From positions 1 through 64,000 of the forward strand of contig NZ_URFY01000003.1 of the NCBI RefSeq assembly GCF_900547205.1: 64,000 nt of DNA, given 5' to 3'. The notes beneath the pieces are model-generated. The model searched no databases. It was not told where the DNA came from and saw only the letters and a list, made by a program, of their open reading frames with translations. Of the stretch, positions 8,072 to 17,951 are shown piece by piece. This DNA comes from an uncultured Bacteroides sp. Its GTDB lineage: Bacteria; Bacteroidota; Bacteroidia; Bacteroidales; Bacteroidaceae. The translations under genes were made by a program, and so were the position numbers. Position 1 is the stretch's first letter, and every line of letters starts with the position of its first letter.

Positions 8072-10774
8072 TTAATAAAATAGCCAATCCATCGTCTCTT
8101 CATCTCCGGCAAGTCCGGCATTACGAGATTTCATGTCATTATCGATCGTGAATCCCAGCACCTGAAGATATCCCTTGGGTAACATCAACGTATGTTTTCC
8201 CGCCTTGAAATGATAGGCGTGTACATTCGCCAATGGCATTCCGTTGATTCGGACCGCATTGGTCAAGACAGGTTCCGCCTGACCATAATCGTTGGCAGAA
8301 GCATCAATCTCCAATTTAGGTGCTTTGGCATATTTCTTTTGGTCGTCCTTGAAGTAAGCAACCAGCAGTGCTACGGGAGCATCTGTTTCAAAAGAGATAT
8401 TTGTCCCTGTCTCACGCTGTTCGCTTCCGCTAAAACGGAAAGCTTTCAAGCCTTTCAGTTCGGGAGCGATGGCTTCAATCTTACCCGGTTGGTCGGTAAA
8501 GAGAGAGGTACCTTCGCCTAGCGTGACGCTCGGATAATTGGAAATCAGTTTCACGTTGGCAGGCGTCCAGGCAGCTATCTCTACAGCTTCAGTGACATTG
8601 CCACTCTTCTGTTTCTCTTTCAGCATTGCGAGATTTGCTTTGAAGTTCTCCAATTCTTTCTCATAATGCACCAGCAATTCCCTCCAAGTCTTGTTCTTGC
8701 CGTCATCACCACCGATAGGAATACGGCGTTGAGCGGTCTGCATACTGTTGGCATAGAGATAATGTTCGTCCGTCAGTTCCACCAATTTGCGATAATGCTC
8801 CAAGCCCTGCTCCATCAGTGGAATAGCATCTTCGAGGTTCTTGATGTCTTTTCCCCATTGATAATCCAATACAAGTTTGGCAGCTTTTACTTTCAGGTTA
8901 AATGCATACGCAAACTCACGATAACAGTGGATATCATTCTGCAAACGTGCAAACTCATCTTTATTGGCAGATACTGAAGACGCTGCCTTGTCGATAACCG
9001 CCACTGCCTTATCGCCATGCTCTATCGCCTGCGCAATGATATCCAACGGCATCTCACCCACATGAAGCTGCTTCTTCCATTCTTTCTCTACATATTCTAT
9101 CAACTTCTCCCCTTCTGGTCCGCAACTTTCATAGAATCCCGGATAAATGGTGTATTTATAAGGATTGACAAGCTGACTCATAAACATACCCAGCAATAAT
9201 GTCTGACGGTTTCCTTCTGTAATACCGAAACGACGCAATAATTTCGGAGCAATCTCACCGCTTTCTTCGTATGCTGTACGGATATTGCCAGCATTCTCAT
9301 CGGATGTTCCGTAGAATTTGCCTAACTGATGGTTCCAATAATCGACTTCCTCTCCACGGTCACGGTGACAATTCCAAGCATAGCGTCCCCACGTCTGATA
9401 CCATATCCAGTCGCGGTCGAGTTGGAACTCACGCTCACCATTCGGCAATTTATCTGCCGTGTAAGGCCAATCCCAATAAGAAGCCTGCGGATACAGATGC
9501 AATGCGTTGGCACCGTGTACATTGTGCATCGCTGTCACAGCCTTCTGCACAAAATCCGGAGAGCCCCAACGGAACGGTTCCAAATTTGCCAGAATATGAA
9601 CATTACTGATATGGATAGAGCCGAGAGAACTCAGGTCTGTGTGAATCTTCGACCATGGACCACGAGGTTCATACGTAGTTAATGATTCGCCGTTATACTT
9701 ATGCATCGTATAGAGATTCTTATATAATGGCAGTGCAGCATCCATCACCAACTTGCAATCCGTATCGTGTGCACGTAGCAGCAAAGGCGGCTCGTCCGTA
9801 CGTCCCAATGCCTGCAAGCCGTCTTTCACTCCGGGGATAATCGTTTTCGTGAACCATTCCACATCATCTTCTACCGTACTCATTGCTTCACCCAAACAAG
9901 CGAGTAATCCTACATTGGGATACTTCTCGATAAAGGCAGCGATGCTTTTGCGAGTATAATCAGCAATCAACGGAGTGATAGGACGGTTACGGTCCTGAGT
10001 TTTCAACCCGTAATGTTCGGCGAACGGTTTGGAAAGGATGATATTATAAAACATCTGTATCACGAAAATGCCGCGCTTGTCCGCTTCTTCCGTTAGGAAA
10101 GAGAACATCTCCTCATTCTTCTTGAATGTCTCTTCGTCCACTTCGAGCGCAAACGGATAATCATCCAGTTTCACCAGTGAGGCGAACGGATGGCCATTCC
10201 ATAAATAAAGTGAGTTCATGCGGTTAGCAACCAGCATATCCAGATACTTAATCCATTGCTCTTTATCATAAAACCAAGGGAAACTTTCGGGCGTATACGG
10301 ATATTCATACACGCCGTGTCCCGGCAGATAAGTCATTTTTTGCAGACCGACACACGCCCCGCGAAGTACCATCTCCGGTCCATCCTTCAACTCTTCGGGA
10401 AAGTTCAATTTACCTTCCGAGTCATTCACGTGGTCTATCAGTTCGCGACAACCGTAGATGACACCGCTGCCATCCCTTCCAGACACCCTGGTTAGATTGC
10501 CAGCAGTCGTAATATGGAAACCCTCTTTCTTTAGAGTAGTATCGTTAATTTCCACCAACAGAATAGTCTTGATTTCAGGATCGGAGAATATAGTGTCTCC
10601 CTGTTGCATCATAACCTGATAGCCGGCTTGATTCAAGGTAGTCTGTAACTGTTCCGCACCAAACAGAATGCGATTGGACGCATCCGGCGGAGTCATGATT
10701 TTCACGGTTTGCTTGCCACACGCTGTCAATAGTAGTGTGCATGCCGCAAACATGAATAATTTGGTCTTCTTCAT
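8072..10774 (-). CDS. GH138-like alpha-galacturonidase lipoprotein (RG-II chain A)
   Basis: A 900-residue lipoprotein: MKKTKLFMFAACTLLLTACG has an SPII lipobox (LTAC). About 25-130 is an alpha/beta domain like the non-catalytic N-terminal domain of GH20/GH67 enzymes (GRDGSGVIYGCRELIDHV). A TIM-barrel-like region follows (about 145-520: QWIKYLDMLVANRMNSLYLW, LLACLGEAMSTVEDDVEWF), then a helical region and a C-terminal beta-sandwich. Length and domain order fit GH138, founded by B. thetaiotaomicron BT0997, which removes alpha-galacturonic acid from chain A of RG-II (recalled). Its position just upstream of the GH137/GH2 gene matches the BT0996-BT0997 order. The Glu in LGEAMS is a candidate catalytic residue, which I cannot confirm. 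Divergent from the kinase at 10,992. Confidence 0.75.
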   Translation of the reverse strand: MKKTKLFMFAACTLLLTACGKQTVKIMTPPDASNRILFGAEQLQTTLNQAGYQVMMQQGDTIFSDPEIKTILLVEINDTTLKKEGFHITTAGNLTRVSGRDGSGVIYGCRELIDHVNDSEGKLNFPEELKDGPEMVLRGACVGLQKMTYLPGHGVYEYPYTPESFPWFYDKEQWIKYLDMLVANRMNSLYLWNGHPFASLVKLDDYPFALEVDEETFKKNEEMFSFLTEEADKRGIFVIQMFYNIILSKPFAEHYGLKTQDRNRPITPLIADYTRKSIAAFIEKYPNVGLLACLGEAMSTVEDDVEWFTKTIIPGVKDGLQALGRTDEPPLLLRAHDTDCKLVMDAALPLYKNLYTMHKYNGESLTTYEPRGPWSKIHTDLSSLGSIHISNVHILANLEPFRWGSPDFVQKAVTAMHNVHGANALHLYPQASYWDWPYTADKLPNGEREFQLDRDWIWYQTWGRYAWNCHRDRGEEVDYWNHQLGKFYGTSDENAGNIRTAYEESGEIAPKLLRRFGITEGNRQTLLLGMFMSQLVNPYKYTIYPGFYESCGPEGEKLIEYVEKEWKKQLHVGEMPLDIIAQAIEHGDKAVAVIDKAASSVSANKDEFARLQNDIHCYREFAYAFNLKVKAAKLVLDYQWGKDIKNLEDAIPLMEQGLEHYRKLVELTDEHYLYANSMQTAQRRIPIGGDDGKNKTWRELLVHYEKELENFKANLAMLKEKQKSGNVTEAVEIAAWTPANVKLISNYPSVTLGEGTSLFTDQPGKIEAIAPELKGLKAFRFSGSEQRETGTNISFETDAPVALLVAYFKDDQKKYAKAPKLEIDASANDYGQAEPVLTNAVRINGMPLANVHAYHFKAGKHTLMLPKGYLQVLGFTIDNDMKSRNAGLAGDEETMDWLFY

Positions 10775-10937
10775 TCTTCTGATAGAATATTAATTGTATA
10801 ATTCGGTTTTCTATAAAAATAAGACGAAGACAGTGCCTTTTTGTACTCATAAATACTCGATTCCTACTTTCCGGCACCAGATTTCGCCATTCGTTCTTAA
10901 AAGGTATGTAATATCCGCATAACTGAAAAGTTATCCC

Positions 10938-10945
10938 TATATTTG
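10938..10945 (+). promoter_or_regulatory. Putative Bacteroides -7 element (TATATTTG) for the sensor kinase
   Basis: TATATTTG fits the Bacteroides -7 consensus TAnnTTTG and lies about 47 bp upstream of the preferred kinase start at 10,992. No clear -33 TTTG is found at the usual spacing of about 19-20 bp. Confidence 0.45.
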
Positions 10946-10991
10946 CCCGTTAATATCCCAGTTTATAATGTTGAAAACAAGAACAAACAAT

Positions 10992-12974
10992 ATGAGAGAT
11001 GCCAAGGAGGATATCACGCAAATTATCAATCAAATATTGAGCGACCTTATCAAACAGTTCAATGTAGACCGCGCCTATATCATCGAAATAGATAGAGGAA
11101 GGAGAATACAAAACTGTACCTATGAGGCAGCCGCTGAGGAAGTATCTAAAGAGAAAGAACTTCTTCAGAACGTCCCATGGAACGAATCTTATTGGTGGGA
11201 CCGCCAGATTCTGGAGAAAAAGCCCATCATCCTGAGAACATTGGACGACCTGCCGCCCGAAGCACAACAACATCGTGATTTGCTGGAAGCACAAAACATC
11301 AAATCTCTTATGGTAGTCCCTCTTCTGTCTAAAGACGAAGTATGGGGATACATAGGCTTTGACATGGTGAAAACGGAACGCACTTGGAGCGAATTAGACC
11401 TTCAATGGTTCTCGTCCTTGGCAAATATCCTAAGTATCTGCATCGAACTCCGCAAATCGGAAATCCGCGCAAAAGAAGACCGACGCGCATTGGATCATAG
11501 TGAGAAGGTACTCCGCAATATTTATAAGAATCTGCCTGCCGGCATTGAGCTTTACGATAAAGATGGCTACTTGATAGACATAAACGATAAGGAATGCGAG
11601 ATATTCGGCTTGTTCGATAAGGAAGAAGTGTTGGGCATCTGCCTGTTCGATAATCCTAATATTCCTCCATCAGTGAAAAACAAACTGAGGGCAAGGCAAG
11701 ATGTCGACTTCTCCATTGATTACGACTTTTCCATTGTCAATGAATATATAAAAAGCAGTAGAGAGGGAATTATGAACCTTACCACCAAAGTAACCACGCT
11801 TTATGACTCCCACAACCAATTCACCAACTACCTTATTATCAATATAGATACCACAGAGACTACCATTGCATACACTAAGATACAGGAATTTGAGAATCTG
11901 TTTCTGCTCATCGGAGATTACGCAAAAGTAGGCTTTGCTCATTTCAACGTGGTGACGAAGGATGGATATGCACAAGATACATGGTACCGCAATCTGGGAG
12001 AAGCCGAGGAAACTCCCATGCCACAAGTTATCGGCGTTTATTCGCACGTGCATCCCGAAGATCAGGCTGAACTCAAAAATTTCGTACGCGGAGTGAGAGA
12101 AGGAAAAACCACCAGCCTTCGCAAAGAAGTACGCGTGCTCAGAGAAAACGGCAAGTACACGTGGACCAGTGTCAATGTGATGGTGAGAGATTATCGTCCC
12201 CAAGACGGAGTAATAGATATGCTATGCATCAATTATGACATCACTCCTCTGAAAGAGACAGAACAAAAGTTGATTATCGCCCGCGACAAAGCAGAAGAAC
12301 TAGATCGACTAAAATCAGCTTTTTTAGCCAATATGAGCCATGAGATACGTACACCACTCAATGCGATTGTTGGTTTCTCCAGTCTTCTAGCCGAAACAGA
12401 TGACAGAGATGAACGTATGGAATATATCAAAATTGTACAAGAGAATAACGAACTTCTCCTACAGTTAATATCTGATATTCTTGACCTTTCGAGAATTGAA
12501 GCCGGCACATTCAACTTTGTATATACAGACCTCGATGTCAATGAGACTTGTAATGAGATCATCAAGTCAATGAGTATGAAAGTAAGAGACGGTGTTGAAC
12601 TGATTTTTGAAAAGAACCTGCTCCAATGTCATATTTATACAGACAAGAATCGATTTATGCAGATCATCATCAACTTCATCAATAATGCATTGAAGTTCAC
12701 CAATCAAGGTCGTATCACGTTAGGATATGAACTAACAGAGCATCACGAAATAAAGTTTTATGTGCGCGACACAGGCGTAGGAATCCCCGAAGAGAAATTG
12801 GATACCATCTTCGAGCGGTTTGTCAAACTAAACACCTTCGTTCAAGGCACAGGCCTGGGACTTTCTATCTGCAAAAGTATCGTTTCGCAGATGAATGGAG
12901 AAATCGGAGTGGAATCTACCGAAGGGGAAGGTTCATGTTTTTGGTTTACACACCCCTATCATACTCCGGAATAA
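10992..12974 (+). CDS. Soluble GAF/PAS sensor histidine kinase (orphan)
   Basis: About 660 residues without membrane segments. ATG 10,992 (MRDAKEDITQ) is chosen; the frame also allows 10,968. A GAF domain covers about 10-155 (FNVDRAYIIEIDRGRRIQ ... VVPLLSKDEVWGYIGFDM). PAS modules follow at about 170-285 and 310-430 (HPEDQAELKNF, YTWTSVNVMVRDY). HisKA has His in MSHEIRTPLNAIVGFSSLL (about residue 450), and the HATPase shows NFINNALKFT, DTGVGIPEE and GTGLGLSICKSI. There is no receiver domain and no neighbouring response regulator. It resembles the kinase at 291-1793 in its C-terminal half. It is divergent from the GH138-like gene, so a link to RG-II sensing is possible but not shown. Confidence 0.88.
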   Translation: MRDAKEDITQIINQILSDLIKQFNVDRAYIIEIDRGRRIQNCTYEAAAEEVSKEKELLQNVPWNESYWWDRQILEKKPIILRTLDDLPPEAQQHRDLLEAQNIKSLMVVPLLSKDEVWGYIGFDMVKTERTWSELDLQWFSSLANILSICIELRKSEIRAKEDRRALDHSEKVLRNIYKNLPAGIELYDKDGYLIDINDKECEIFGLFDKEEVLGICLFDNPNIPPSVKNKLRARQDVDFSIDYDFSIVNEYIKSSREGIMNLTTKVTTLYDSHNQFTNYLIINIDTTETTIAYTKIQEFENLFLLIGDYAKVGFAHFNVVTKDGYAQDTWYRNLGEAEETPMPQVIGVYSHVHPEDQAELKNFVRGVREGKTTSLRKEVRVLRENGKYTWTSVNVMVRDYRPQDGVIDMLCINYDITPLKETEQKLIIARDKAEELDRLKSAFLANMSHEIRTPLNAIVGFSSLLAETDDRDERMEYIKIVQENNELLLQLISDILDLSRIEAGTFNFVYTDLDVNETCNEIIKSMSMKVRDGVELIFEKNLLQCHIYTDKNRFMQIIINFINNALKFTNQGRITLGYELTEHHEIKFYVRDTGVGIPEEKLDTIFERFVKLNTFVQGTGLGLSICKSIVSQMNGEIGVESTEGEGSCFWFTHPYHTPE

Positions 12975-12982
12975 GAAAAAAG

Positions 12983-13028
12983 AGAGAGTTGTTGAAAGTC
13001 GACATTTACAGACTCTCAACAACTCTCT
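12983..13028. terminator. Bidirectional hairpin terminator
   Basis: AGAGAGTTGTTGA (12983-12995) pairs perfectly with TCAACAACTCTCT (13016-13028). The hairpin lies between the convergent sensor kinase and CDGSH genes, is preceded by an A-run on the plus strand (a U-run for the minus transcript) and can serve both. Confidence 0.75.
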
Positions 13029-13037
13029 TATAGTTTA

Positions 13038-13799
13038 TTACCATTCTTCATTTCCTTTTTCCAATGGAATGCCATCATTGAAATGCATACTGGCATGAGT
13101 GCCGTCACAGAAAGGTTTGTTGGACGACTGACCGCAACGACACAGCGTCACCCGGTTTCTTATCTCATAACTTCTTCCATCTGCTCCTTCGATACGGATA
13201 CCACCTCTCACCCATAGCGGACCGCTTACTTTAATGCCCGGATCTTCAATTACTCCGATAGATGGTTCGAAGGGTGGTTCAAAAACTTTCGCCGTTTGTT
13301 TATCCCACAATACTAGTCTTCCTGACGGGCAATGTCCGGCCTCATGACGAACTAGTTCACGTTCTTCTTCAGTCTCGGCCTTTTGCACCAAATTCCAGAT
13401 TCGTCCGCATGCATCGCAGAAACGCGCAAAAGCACAATACTTTTCGTTATCGGCAAGCACCATAGTCGGACCGTCGATATCTTCCGCCCCCTCTAGCAAA
13501 GGCTGGTGAGACGCTGTTTCCTTAGGGTCCCAATCGGCATGTTTATGAGAACCGTCGCAGAAAGGTTTATGCTTGGAATGGCCGCATCTGCACAGATGAA
13601 CGGGATTTTCGGAAGTATCAAAATGTTTTCCTTTCTGATACACCCATGAAGAACCTTCTTCATTCGGCATAATAATTTCCTGGTCTAACGGCGGATTACC
13701 ATATACAAAGTATGGACCGTCGGGTGTAACTTTAATGTAAAATCGTTCGGGTGCAGCCTTACTGCCCTCCTCAATTGGAAGTTCTTCATTCTTAGTCAT
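13038..13799 (-). CDS. CDGSH iron-sulfur domain protein
   Basis: A 253-residue cytoplasmic protein with two CDGSH-type Fe-S motifs, CRCGHSKHKPFCDGSH (about 69-84) and CRCGQSSNKPFCDGTH (about 224-239). Each has the three Cys and one His that bind a labile [2Fe-2S] cluster. The middle region has another Cys-rich segment (CAFARFCDACGRIWNLV ... GHCPSG), similar to the divergent 4Fe-4S module that often accompanies CDGSH domains in bacteria. A redox or Fe-S transfer role is usual for the family, but the partner is unknown. It is followed on the same strand by no close gene and ends at the shared terminator with the kinase. Confidence 0.88.
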   Translation of the reverse strand: MTKNEELPIEEGSKAAPERFYIKVTPDGPYFVYGNPPLDQEIIMPNEEGSSWVYQKGKHFDTSENPVHLCRCGHSKHKPFCDGSHKHADWDPKETASHQPLLEGAEDIDGPTMVLADNEKYCAFARFCDACGRIWNLVQKAETEEERELVRHEAGHCPSGRLVLWDKQTAKVFEPPFEPSIGVIEDPGIKVSGPLWVRGGIRIEGADGRSYEIRNRVTLCRCGQSSNKPFCDGTHASMHFNDGIPLEKGNEEW

Positions 13800-13936
13800 A
13801 ATGATACGCTTTTAAAATGTTTAATTTGTTATGTAAACCATAATTTAAACACTTCATGAATCAAAAAAGTTCCTTCCGAACAAAACAAAGTATCTGACGT
13901 TTCAAACTAAAAGTGCGTTATCTCCGAAAAAGTGTA

Positions 13937-14533
13937 TTATGAAATATTAATGATATAACTATTCTTATCCGTCTTCGCAACAACAGCATCCAAACCATGA
14001 AGTCGAAAAGTCTTTGCCAGATTGTGAGCCGATGGAAGACAGTCACTCTCCGAATGTTTTTGGCGATGGATACTATTGATAAAGTTTTCGTCAGTAGGAA
14101 ATGCGATGGTAATAAGCCCATTTTCGGCAAGGTTTACAGCACGCAGCCATTTAAGAGTATCAACGGGCGTGTGGAGATGGGGATAGACACAGTAAAGAAG
14201 GATATGGTCGAAAACACCATCGATTGTTTCTGTTTCGAAGTCCATGTTTAAAAATGTGGGGTGAGGAATGACTTCTTTATTTTTACGGATAGCTATGTCG
14301 AGCATTCCTTGCGAATAATCGACCGCCATAATCGAGCCCTTCGGCCCCACAAGTTTCGCTAATTGCGGAATTAGCACACCCGTACCCGTGCCGAGATCAA
14401 GCACGCTTTCACCGAGTTGTATATTAGCGTGTTCCAAAATCTCGCTTACACGCCGGGGAGTGGATAACACCTCGTTGGAATCCCAAGTCGGTGCCAGATT
14501 GTCAAAGAATTCTTTTTCGTCCATATGAATCAA
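13937..14533 (-). CDS. Class I SAM-dependent methyltransferase
   Basis: A 198-residue enzyme with a Rossmann-type methyltransferase core. Motif I is VLDLGTGTGVLIPQLAK (about 44-60), followed by an acidic residue in MAVDYSQGMLDIA that should bind the SAM ribose, then FETETIDGVFDHILLY and YPHLHTPVDTLKWLRAVNL. The start may be 14,533 (MIHMDEKEFF) or ATG 14,524 (MDEKEFF). The acceptor is unknown; the sequence resembles UbiE-like small-molecule methyltransferases. It is divergent from the TonB receptor that starts at 14,658, with 124 bp between them, so shared regulation is possible. Confidence 0.82.
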   Translation of the reverse strand: MIHMDEKEFFDNLAPTWDSNEVLSTPRRVSEILEHANIQLGESVLDLGTGTGVLIPQLAKLVGPKGSIMAVDYSQGMLDIAIRKNKEVIPHPTFLNMDFETETIDGVFDHILLYCVYPHLHTPVDTLKWLRAVNLAENGLITIAFPTDENFINSIHRQKHSESDCLPSAHNLAKTFRLHGLDAVVAKTDKNSYIINIS

Positions 14534-14657
14534 TTAATGTTATGTTAGCTTACGAACAAAATTAACTTAAGATTGTTTTCTTTGACATTATGACTTTGAC
14601 TACTTTTTTTAAGAAAGTCATTGCTTCGAACACCAAATTTCTTAATAAACTAACATT

Positions 14658-16535
14658 ATGCTGAAACTAAAAACGATTTTTATCGCAACGACGGCCTGCG
14701 TGCCAACACTTAACATGTTTGCTTCGGATAACACCGATGCTCCAATAGATTCATTGCGTTTACCGGAAGTTGAAGTGGTGGCTCCACGTAAAATGGATAT
14801 AGTACTAACTCCTTTGACTGTTTCTACCATAGATGAGTCAACCATCGAAAAGAGTGCGCAGAGCAGCCTTCTGCCTATACTTCAAAACCAAGTTCCCGGA
14901 TTGTTCGTAAGCGAACGCGGTTTTGCGGGCTACGGCGTTTCCGGCGGTGCGGCGGGTGCAGTTAGTATTCGTGGCGTGGGTGAAGGAAATAAAGTACTTT
15001 TTATGATTGACGGCCAGCCACAATGGGCCGGTATTTTCGGTCATTCTTTGCCGGACACATACGTGGCTAACGGCGTTGAACGTGTCGAAGTGGTGCGTGG
15101 TCCCTCTTCGCTTTTATATGGTTCAAATGCAATGGGTGGTTCTATCAACATTATCACCAAGCGTGCTACTGAGGAAGGACTCAGCGGCCGTTCACGTGCT
15201 ATGTTCGGTTCGTTCACAACTCAGAAATTCAATACCGCCGTATCTTATCGTAAAGGCCGTTTCGGTGCAACAGCTGCCGGACAGGTAGACCGCAGCAACG
15301 GCAATCGTTCCGGTTCCGAGTTCTGGCTTGCCAACGAGTATCTCCAACTCCAATACAAGGCCAACGAACATTGGCAGACGGGCTCGAATGTCAACATGAC
15401 ACAAACAAAGGCCAACAATCCCGGAACTATCCAAAGTCCGTTGCTGAGTATGTGGACTAAGTTATTCCGCGGCACAGCCTCCGTCTTTGCCCATAATAAC
15501 TACCGTAATGCACAAGGCGGCGTGCAGGGATATATCAACTGGGGGTCGAACCACGTTGACGATGGCCATGCCCCCGACAAAGACCCGAAAGACTTCATAT
15601 TCCGTTCTACCGACTACAATATGGGATTCAATGCTTTCCAGAACTTCACGCCTTGGACGGGCAACAAACTTTCGACGGGCATCGACTTTGTACATTGGGG
15701 TGGTCACAGTTGGAACGTGATGAAGGAAACCTCCGAAGAGAAAGCCGACTTTACCGCCCATGAGAATGAAGTGGCGGGATACGTGATGATGCAGCAGGGA
15801 TTCTGGGGCGACATCTTCGCCCTTAATGCCGGAGTGCGACTTCAACATTCATCGCAATATGGCAACGAATGGGTGCCACAAGCCGGATTCATCCTTCGTC
15901 CTGCTAAGGGTTCTTCTCTAAAATTCTCGTTCGGCAAAGGCTTTCGTGCGCCTAACCTCCGCGAACTCTACCTCTATATGCCCGCCAATCCCGACCTGAA
16001 ACCGGAATATCTGTACAACTATGAAGTAGAACTGCGGCAAGTGGCTCTCGACGGTCGGTTGAATGCCGGGTTGAATCTATATTTCATCGACGGCAAAGAT
16101 ATGATACAGACCCGCCCCGTAGACGGCCGCCCGAAGAATATGAACGTCGGCTCGTTCATCAACAAGGGTTTTGAGCTCGACTTCTCTTACCTTTTCCTCC
16201 GCGATCTTCTCTTTATGACAAACTATAGCTATCTGTACACCAATGGCGATGTACTGTATGCTCCTAAAAATAAACTCTATGCGCAAATCAATTATACTCC
16301 GAAGCAGTGGTCGTTTACTCTCGAATCTTCGTCTATCTGGGGATTGAAAACCGGCGGACCGGAGAAAAGTAATTATTCACTTCTCAATATTCGCGGAGCC
16401 TATACTATCGAAGGTCACGCTCCCGTTACGCTTATGGTCAAGGCAGACAACCTCACCAATAAGCATTACGAAATTGTGTACGGCTGTCCGATGCCGGGCA
16501 CTACCATCATGGGCGGAGTTGAAATCAAATTTTGA
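14658..16535 (+). CDS. TonB-dependent outer-membrane receptor
   Basis: A 625-residue receptor with N-terminal signal sequence, a TonB-box-like start to the mature protein (LRLPEVEVVAPRK, about 31-43), a plug domain (about 50-170, with VLFMIDGQPQW and VERVEVVRGPSSLLYGSNAMGGSINI) and a 22-strand-barrel region ending KHYEIVYGCPMPGTTIMGGVEIKF with terminal Phe. It lacks the carboxypeptidase-like N-terminal extension of SusC proteins and is closer in size to BtuB/CirA siderophore, heme or cobalamin receptors. Only 14 bp separate it from the permease gene that follows, so they form one transcription unit, suggesting a joint outer- and inner-membrane import route. The ligand is not readable from sequence. 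Confidence 0.88.
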   Translation: MLKLKTIFIATTACVPTLNMFASDNTDAPIDSLRLPEVEVVAPRKMDIVLTPLTVSTIDESTIEKSAQSSLLPILQNQVPGLFVSERGFAGYGVSGGAAGAVSIRGVGEGNKVLFMIDGQPQWAGIFGHSLPDTYVANGVERVEVVRGPSSLLYGSNAMGGSINIITKRATEEGLSGRSRAMFGSFTTQKFNTAVSYRKGRFGATAAGQVDRSNGNRSGSEFWLANEYLQLQYKANEHWQTGSNVNMTQTKANNPGTIQSPLLSMWTKLFRGTASVFAHNNYRNAQGGVQGYINWGSNHVDDGHAPDKDPKDFIFRSTDYNMGFNAFQNFTPWTGNKLSTGIDFVHWGGHSWNVMKETSEEKADFTAHENEVAGYVMMQQGFWGDIFALNAGVRLQHSSQYGNEWVPQAGFILRPAKGSSLKFSFGKGFRAPNLRELYLYMPANPDLKPEYLYNYEVELRQVALDGRLNAGLNLYFIDGKDMIQTRPVDGRPKNMNVGSFINKGFELDFSYLFLRDLLFMTNYSYLYTNGDVLYAPKNKLYAQINYTPKQWSFTLESSSIWGLKTGGPEKSNYSLLNIRGAYTIEGHAPVTLMVKADNLTNKHYEIVYGCPMPGTTIMGGVEIKF

Positions 16536-16549
16536 TAGATTAGAGAAGT

Positions 16550-17938
16550 ATGGGAATTAAATTTCGACTGTCGCTATTGACTTTCCTGCAATTTGCAGTC
16601 TGGGGGAGCTATCTGGTATCGTTAGGACAATACCTCGGTTCCTCCGGTCTGGGACGGGAAATTCAATGGTTTTATGCCGTCGGCGGTTTTGCAGCATTAT
16701 TCATGCCTGCACTTATGGGAGCCGTGGCCGACCGCTATGTTCAAGCACAGAAACTGTTGGGAACTTGTCATTTACTGGCAGCAGCTTTTATGCTTGCTGC
16801 CTGGGCTTATGGTGCCTTCTCCGGAAAAGTTGAATTCTGGACGCTTTTTATCCTCTTTTCCCTGTCGGTAGCATTCTATATTCCCACACTTGCACTTTGC
16901 AATTCGGTTTCATTCACTACGCTGAAGAAAAAAGGACTCGAACCGGTCAAAGCGTTTCCTTCGATACGGATATGGGGTACGATAGGCTTCGTTGCAATGA
17001 TGTGGGTTGTCAATTCGATGTGGATTGCAGACGGCTCGATAGGATTCACCTTCAACAACCAGCATCCCTATGCGATGTCGCGAATGCAATATACCGTTGC
17101 CCAATTAGGTGCGAGTGCGGTGATAGGTTTTCTGACGGCTATTTATGCCTTCACACTTCCCGAAGTGGTGGCACGCCGCAAGGCTACCGGAAATGCAGGA
17201 AATGGTTTGTCGGGGTGGCGTGCATGGCCTGTGATTGGTTCTTTCCGCCTTTTGGGTTACAAGCAATTGTTGCCGTTCTTTTTGTTTTCGATGTTTCTGG
17301 GGGTGGCACTGCAAATCAATAACGGCTATGTCACTCCATATCTTACTCATTTCCACGGACTGGAAAGATTTTCGGGCACATTCGGCGCAGCTAACGCAAC
17401 ATTGCTTTCATCGTTGTCGCAGATTTCCGAAGCGTTCTGGATTCTTCCTGTGGGGTGCATACTTGCCCGAGCAGGAATTAAGAAAACGATTCTGATGGCA
17501 ATGGCAGCTTGGGTGGTAAACTTCTTTTGTTTCGCCTTGGGTGATACAGGCAGCGGAATGTGGCTTATTGTGACAGCAATGTTCGTTTACGGAATCGGTT
17601 TCGACTTCTTTAATATAGCAGGCGCATTGTTTGTCGACAAGCAAGCCCCGGCTACTGACAAGTCTGCCGCACAGGGATTATGGATGATGATGACCAAAGG
17701 GATAGGTTCCAGTCTCGGCATGATTGGTGCCGGTGCTGTAGTCAATGCTTTTTGTTACTGGGAAGAGATAGACGGGCATCGGTACTTCATGGGGTCATGG
17801 ACTTCGGTGTGGCTGATTTTTTGCGCTTACTGCCTGCTGGTATTTTTTGCATTTATGTTTTTCTTCAAGGCTCCTTCCAAAACCTCCACCCTCTATTTCT
17901 TATTTCCACTTTTTATTTTCTACCTTTGCGGCCAGTAA
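16550..17938 (+). CDS. NupG-like MFS nucleoside permease
   Basis: A 462-residue inner-membrane protein with about twelve hydrophobic segments. The start MGIKFRLSLLTFLQFAVWGSYLVSLGQYL is characteristic of the nucleoside:H+ symporter (NHS/NupG-XapB) family of MFS proteins, and GAVADRYVQAQKLL is the loop 2-3 motif. The final 20 residues after FFFKAPSK are low-complexity and overlap the promoter of the next gene, so the native C-terminus may have been extended by a small change. Co-transcribed with the TonB receptor (14-bp gap). A nucleoside or nucleoside-like substrate is the family expectation, not proven. Confidence 0.82.
   Translation: MGIKFRLSLLTFLQFAVWGSYLVSLGQYLGSSGLGREIQWFYAVGGFAALFMPALMGAVADRYVQAQKLLGTCHLLAAAFMLAAWAYGAFSGKVEFWTLFILFSLSVAFYIPTLALCNSVSFTTLKKKGLEPVKAFPSIRIWGTIGFVAMMWVVNSMWIADGSIGFTFNNQHPYAMSRMQYTVAQLGASAVIGFLTAIYAFTLPEVVARRKATGNAGNGLSGWRAWPVIGSFRLLGYKQLLPFFLFSMFLGVALQINNGYVTPYLTHFHGLERFSGTFGAANATLLSSLSQISEAFWILPVGCILARAGIKKTILMAMAAWVVNFFCFALGDTGSGMWLIVTAMFVYGIGFDFFNIAGALFVDKQAPATDKSAAQGLWMMMTKGIGSSLGMIGAGAVVNAFCYWEEIDGHRYFMGSWTSVWLIFCAYCLLVFFAFMFFFKAPSKTSTLYFLFPLFIFYLCGQ
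17921..17928 (+). promoter_or_regulatory. Putative -7 promoter element (TACCTTTG) for the GNAT gene
   Basis: TACCTTTG fits TAnnTTTG and lies 23 bp before the GNAT start at 17,952. It is inside the last codons of the permease gene. The -33 element is weak. Confidence 0.45.
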
Positions 17939-17951
17939 TATTATCTTAATT

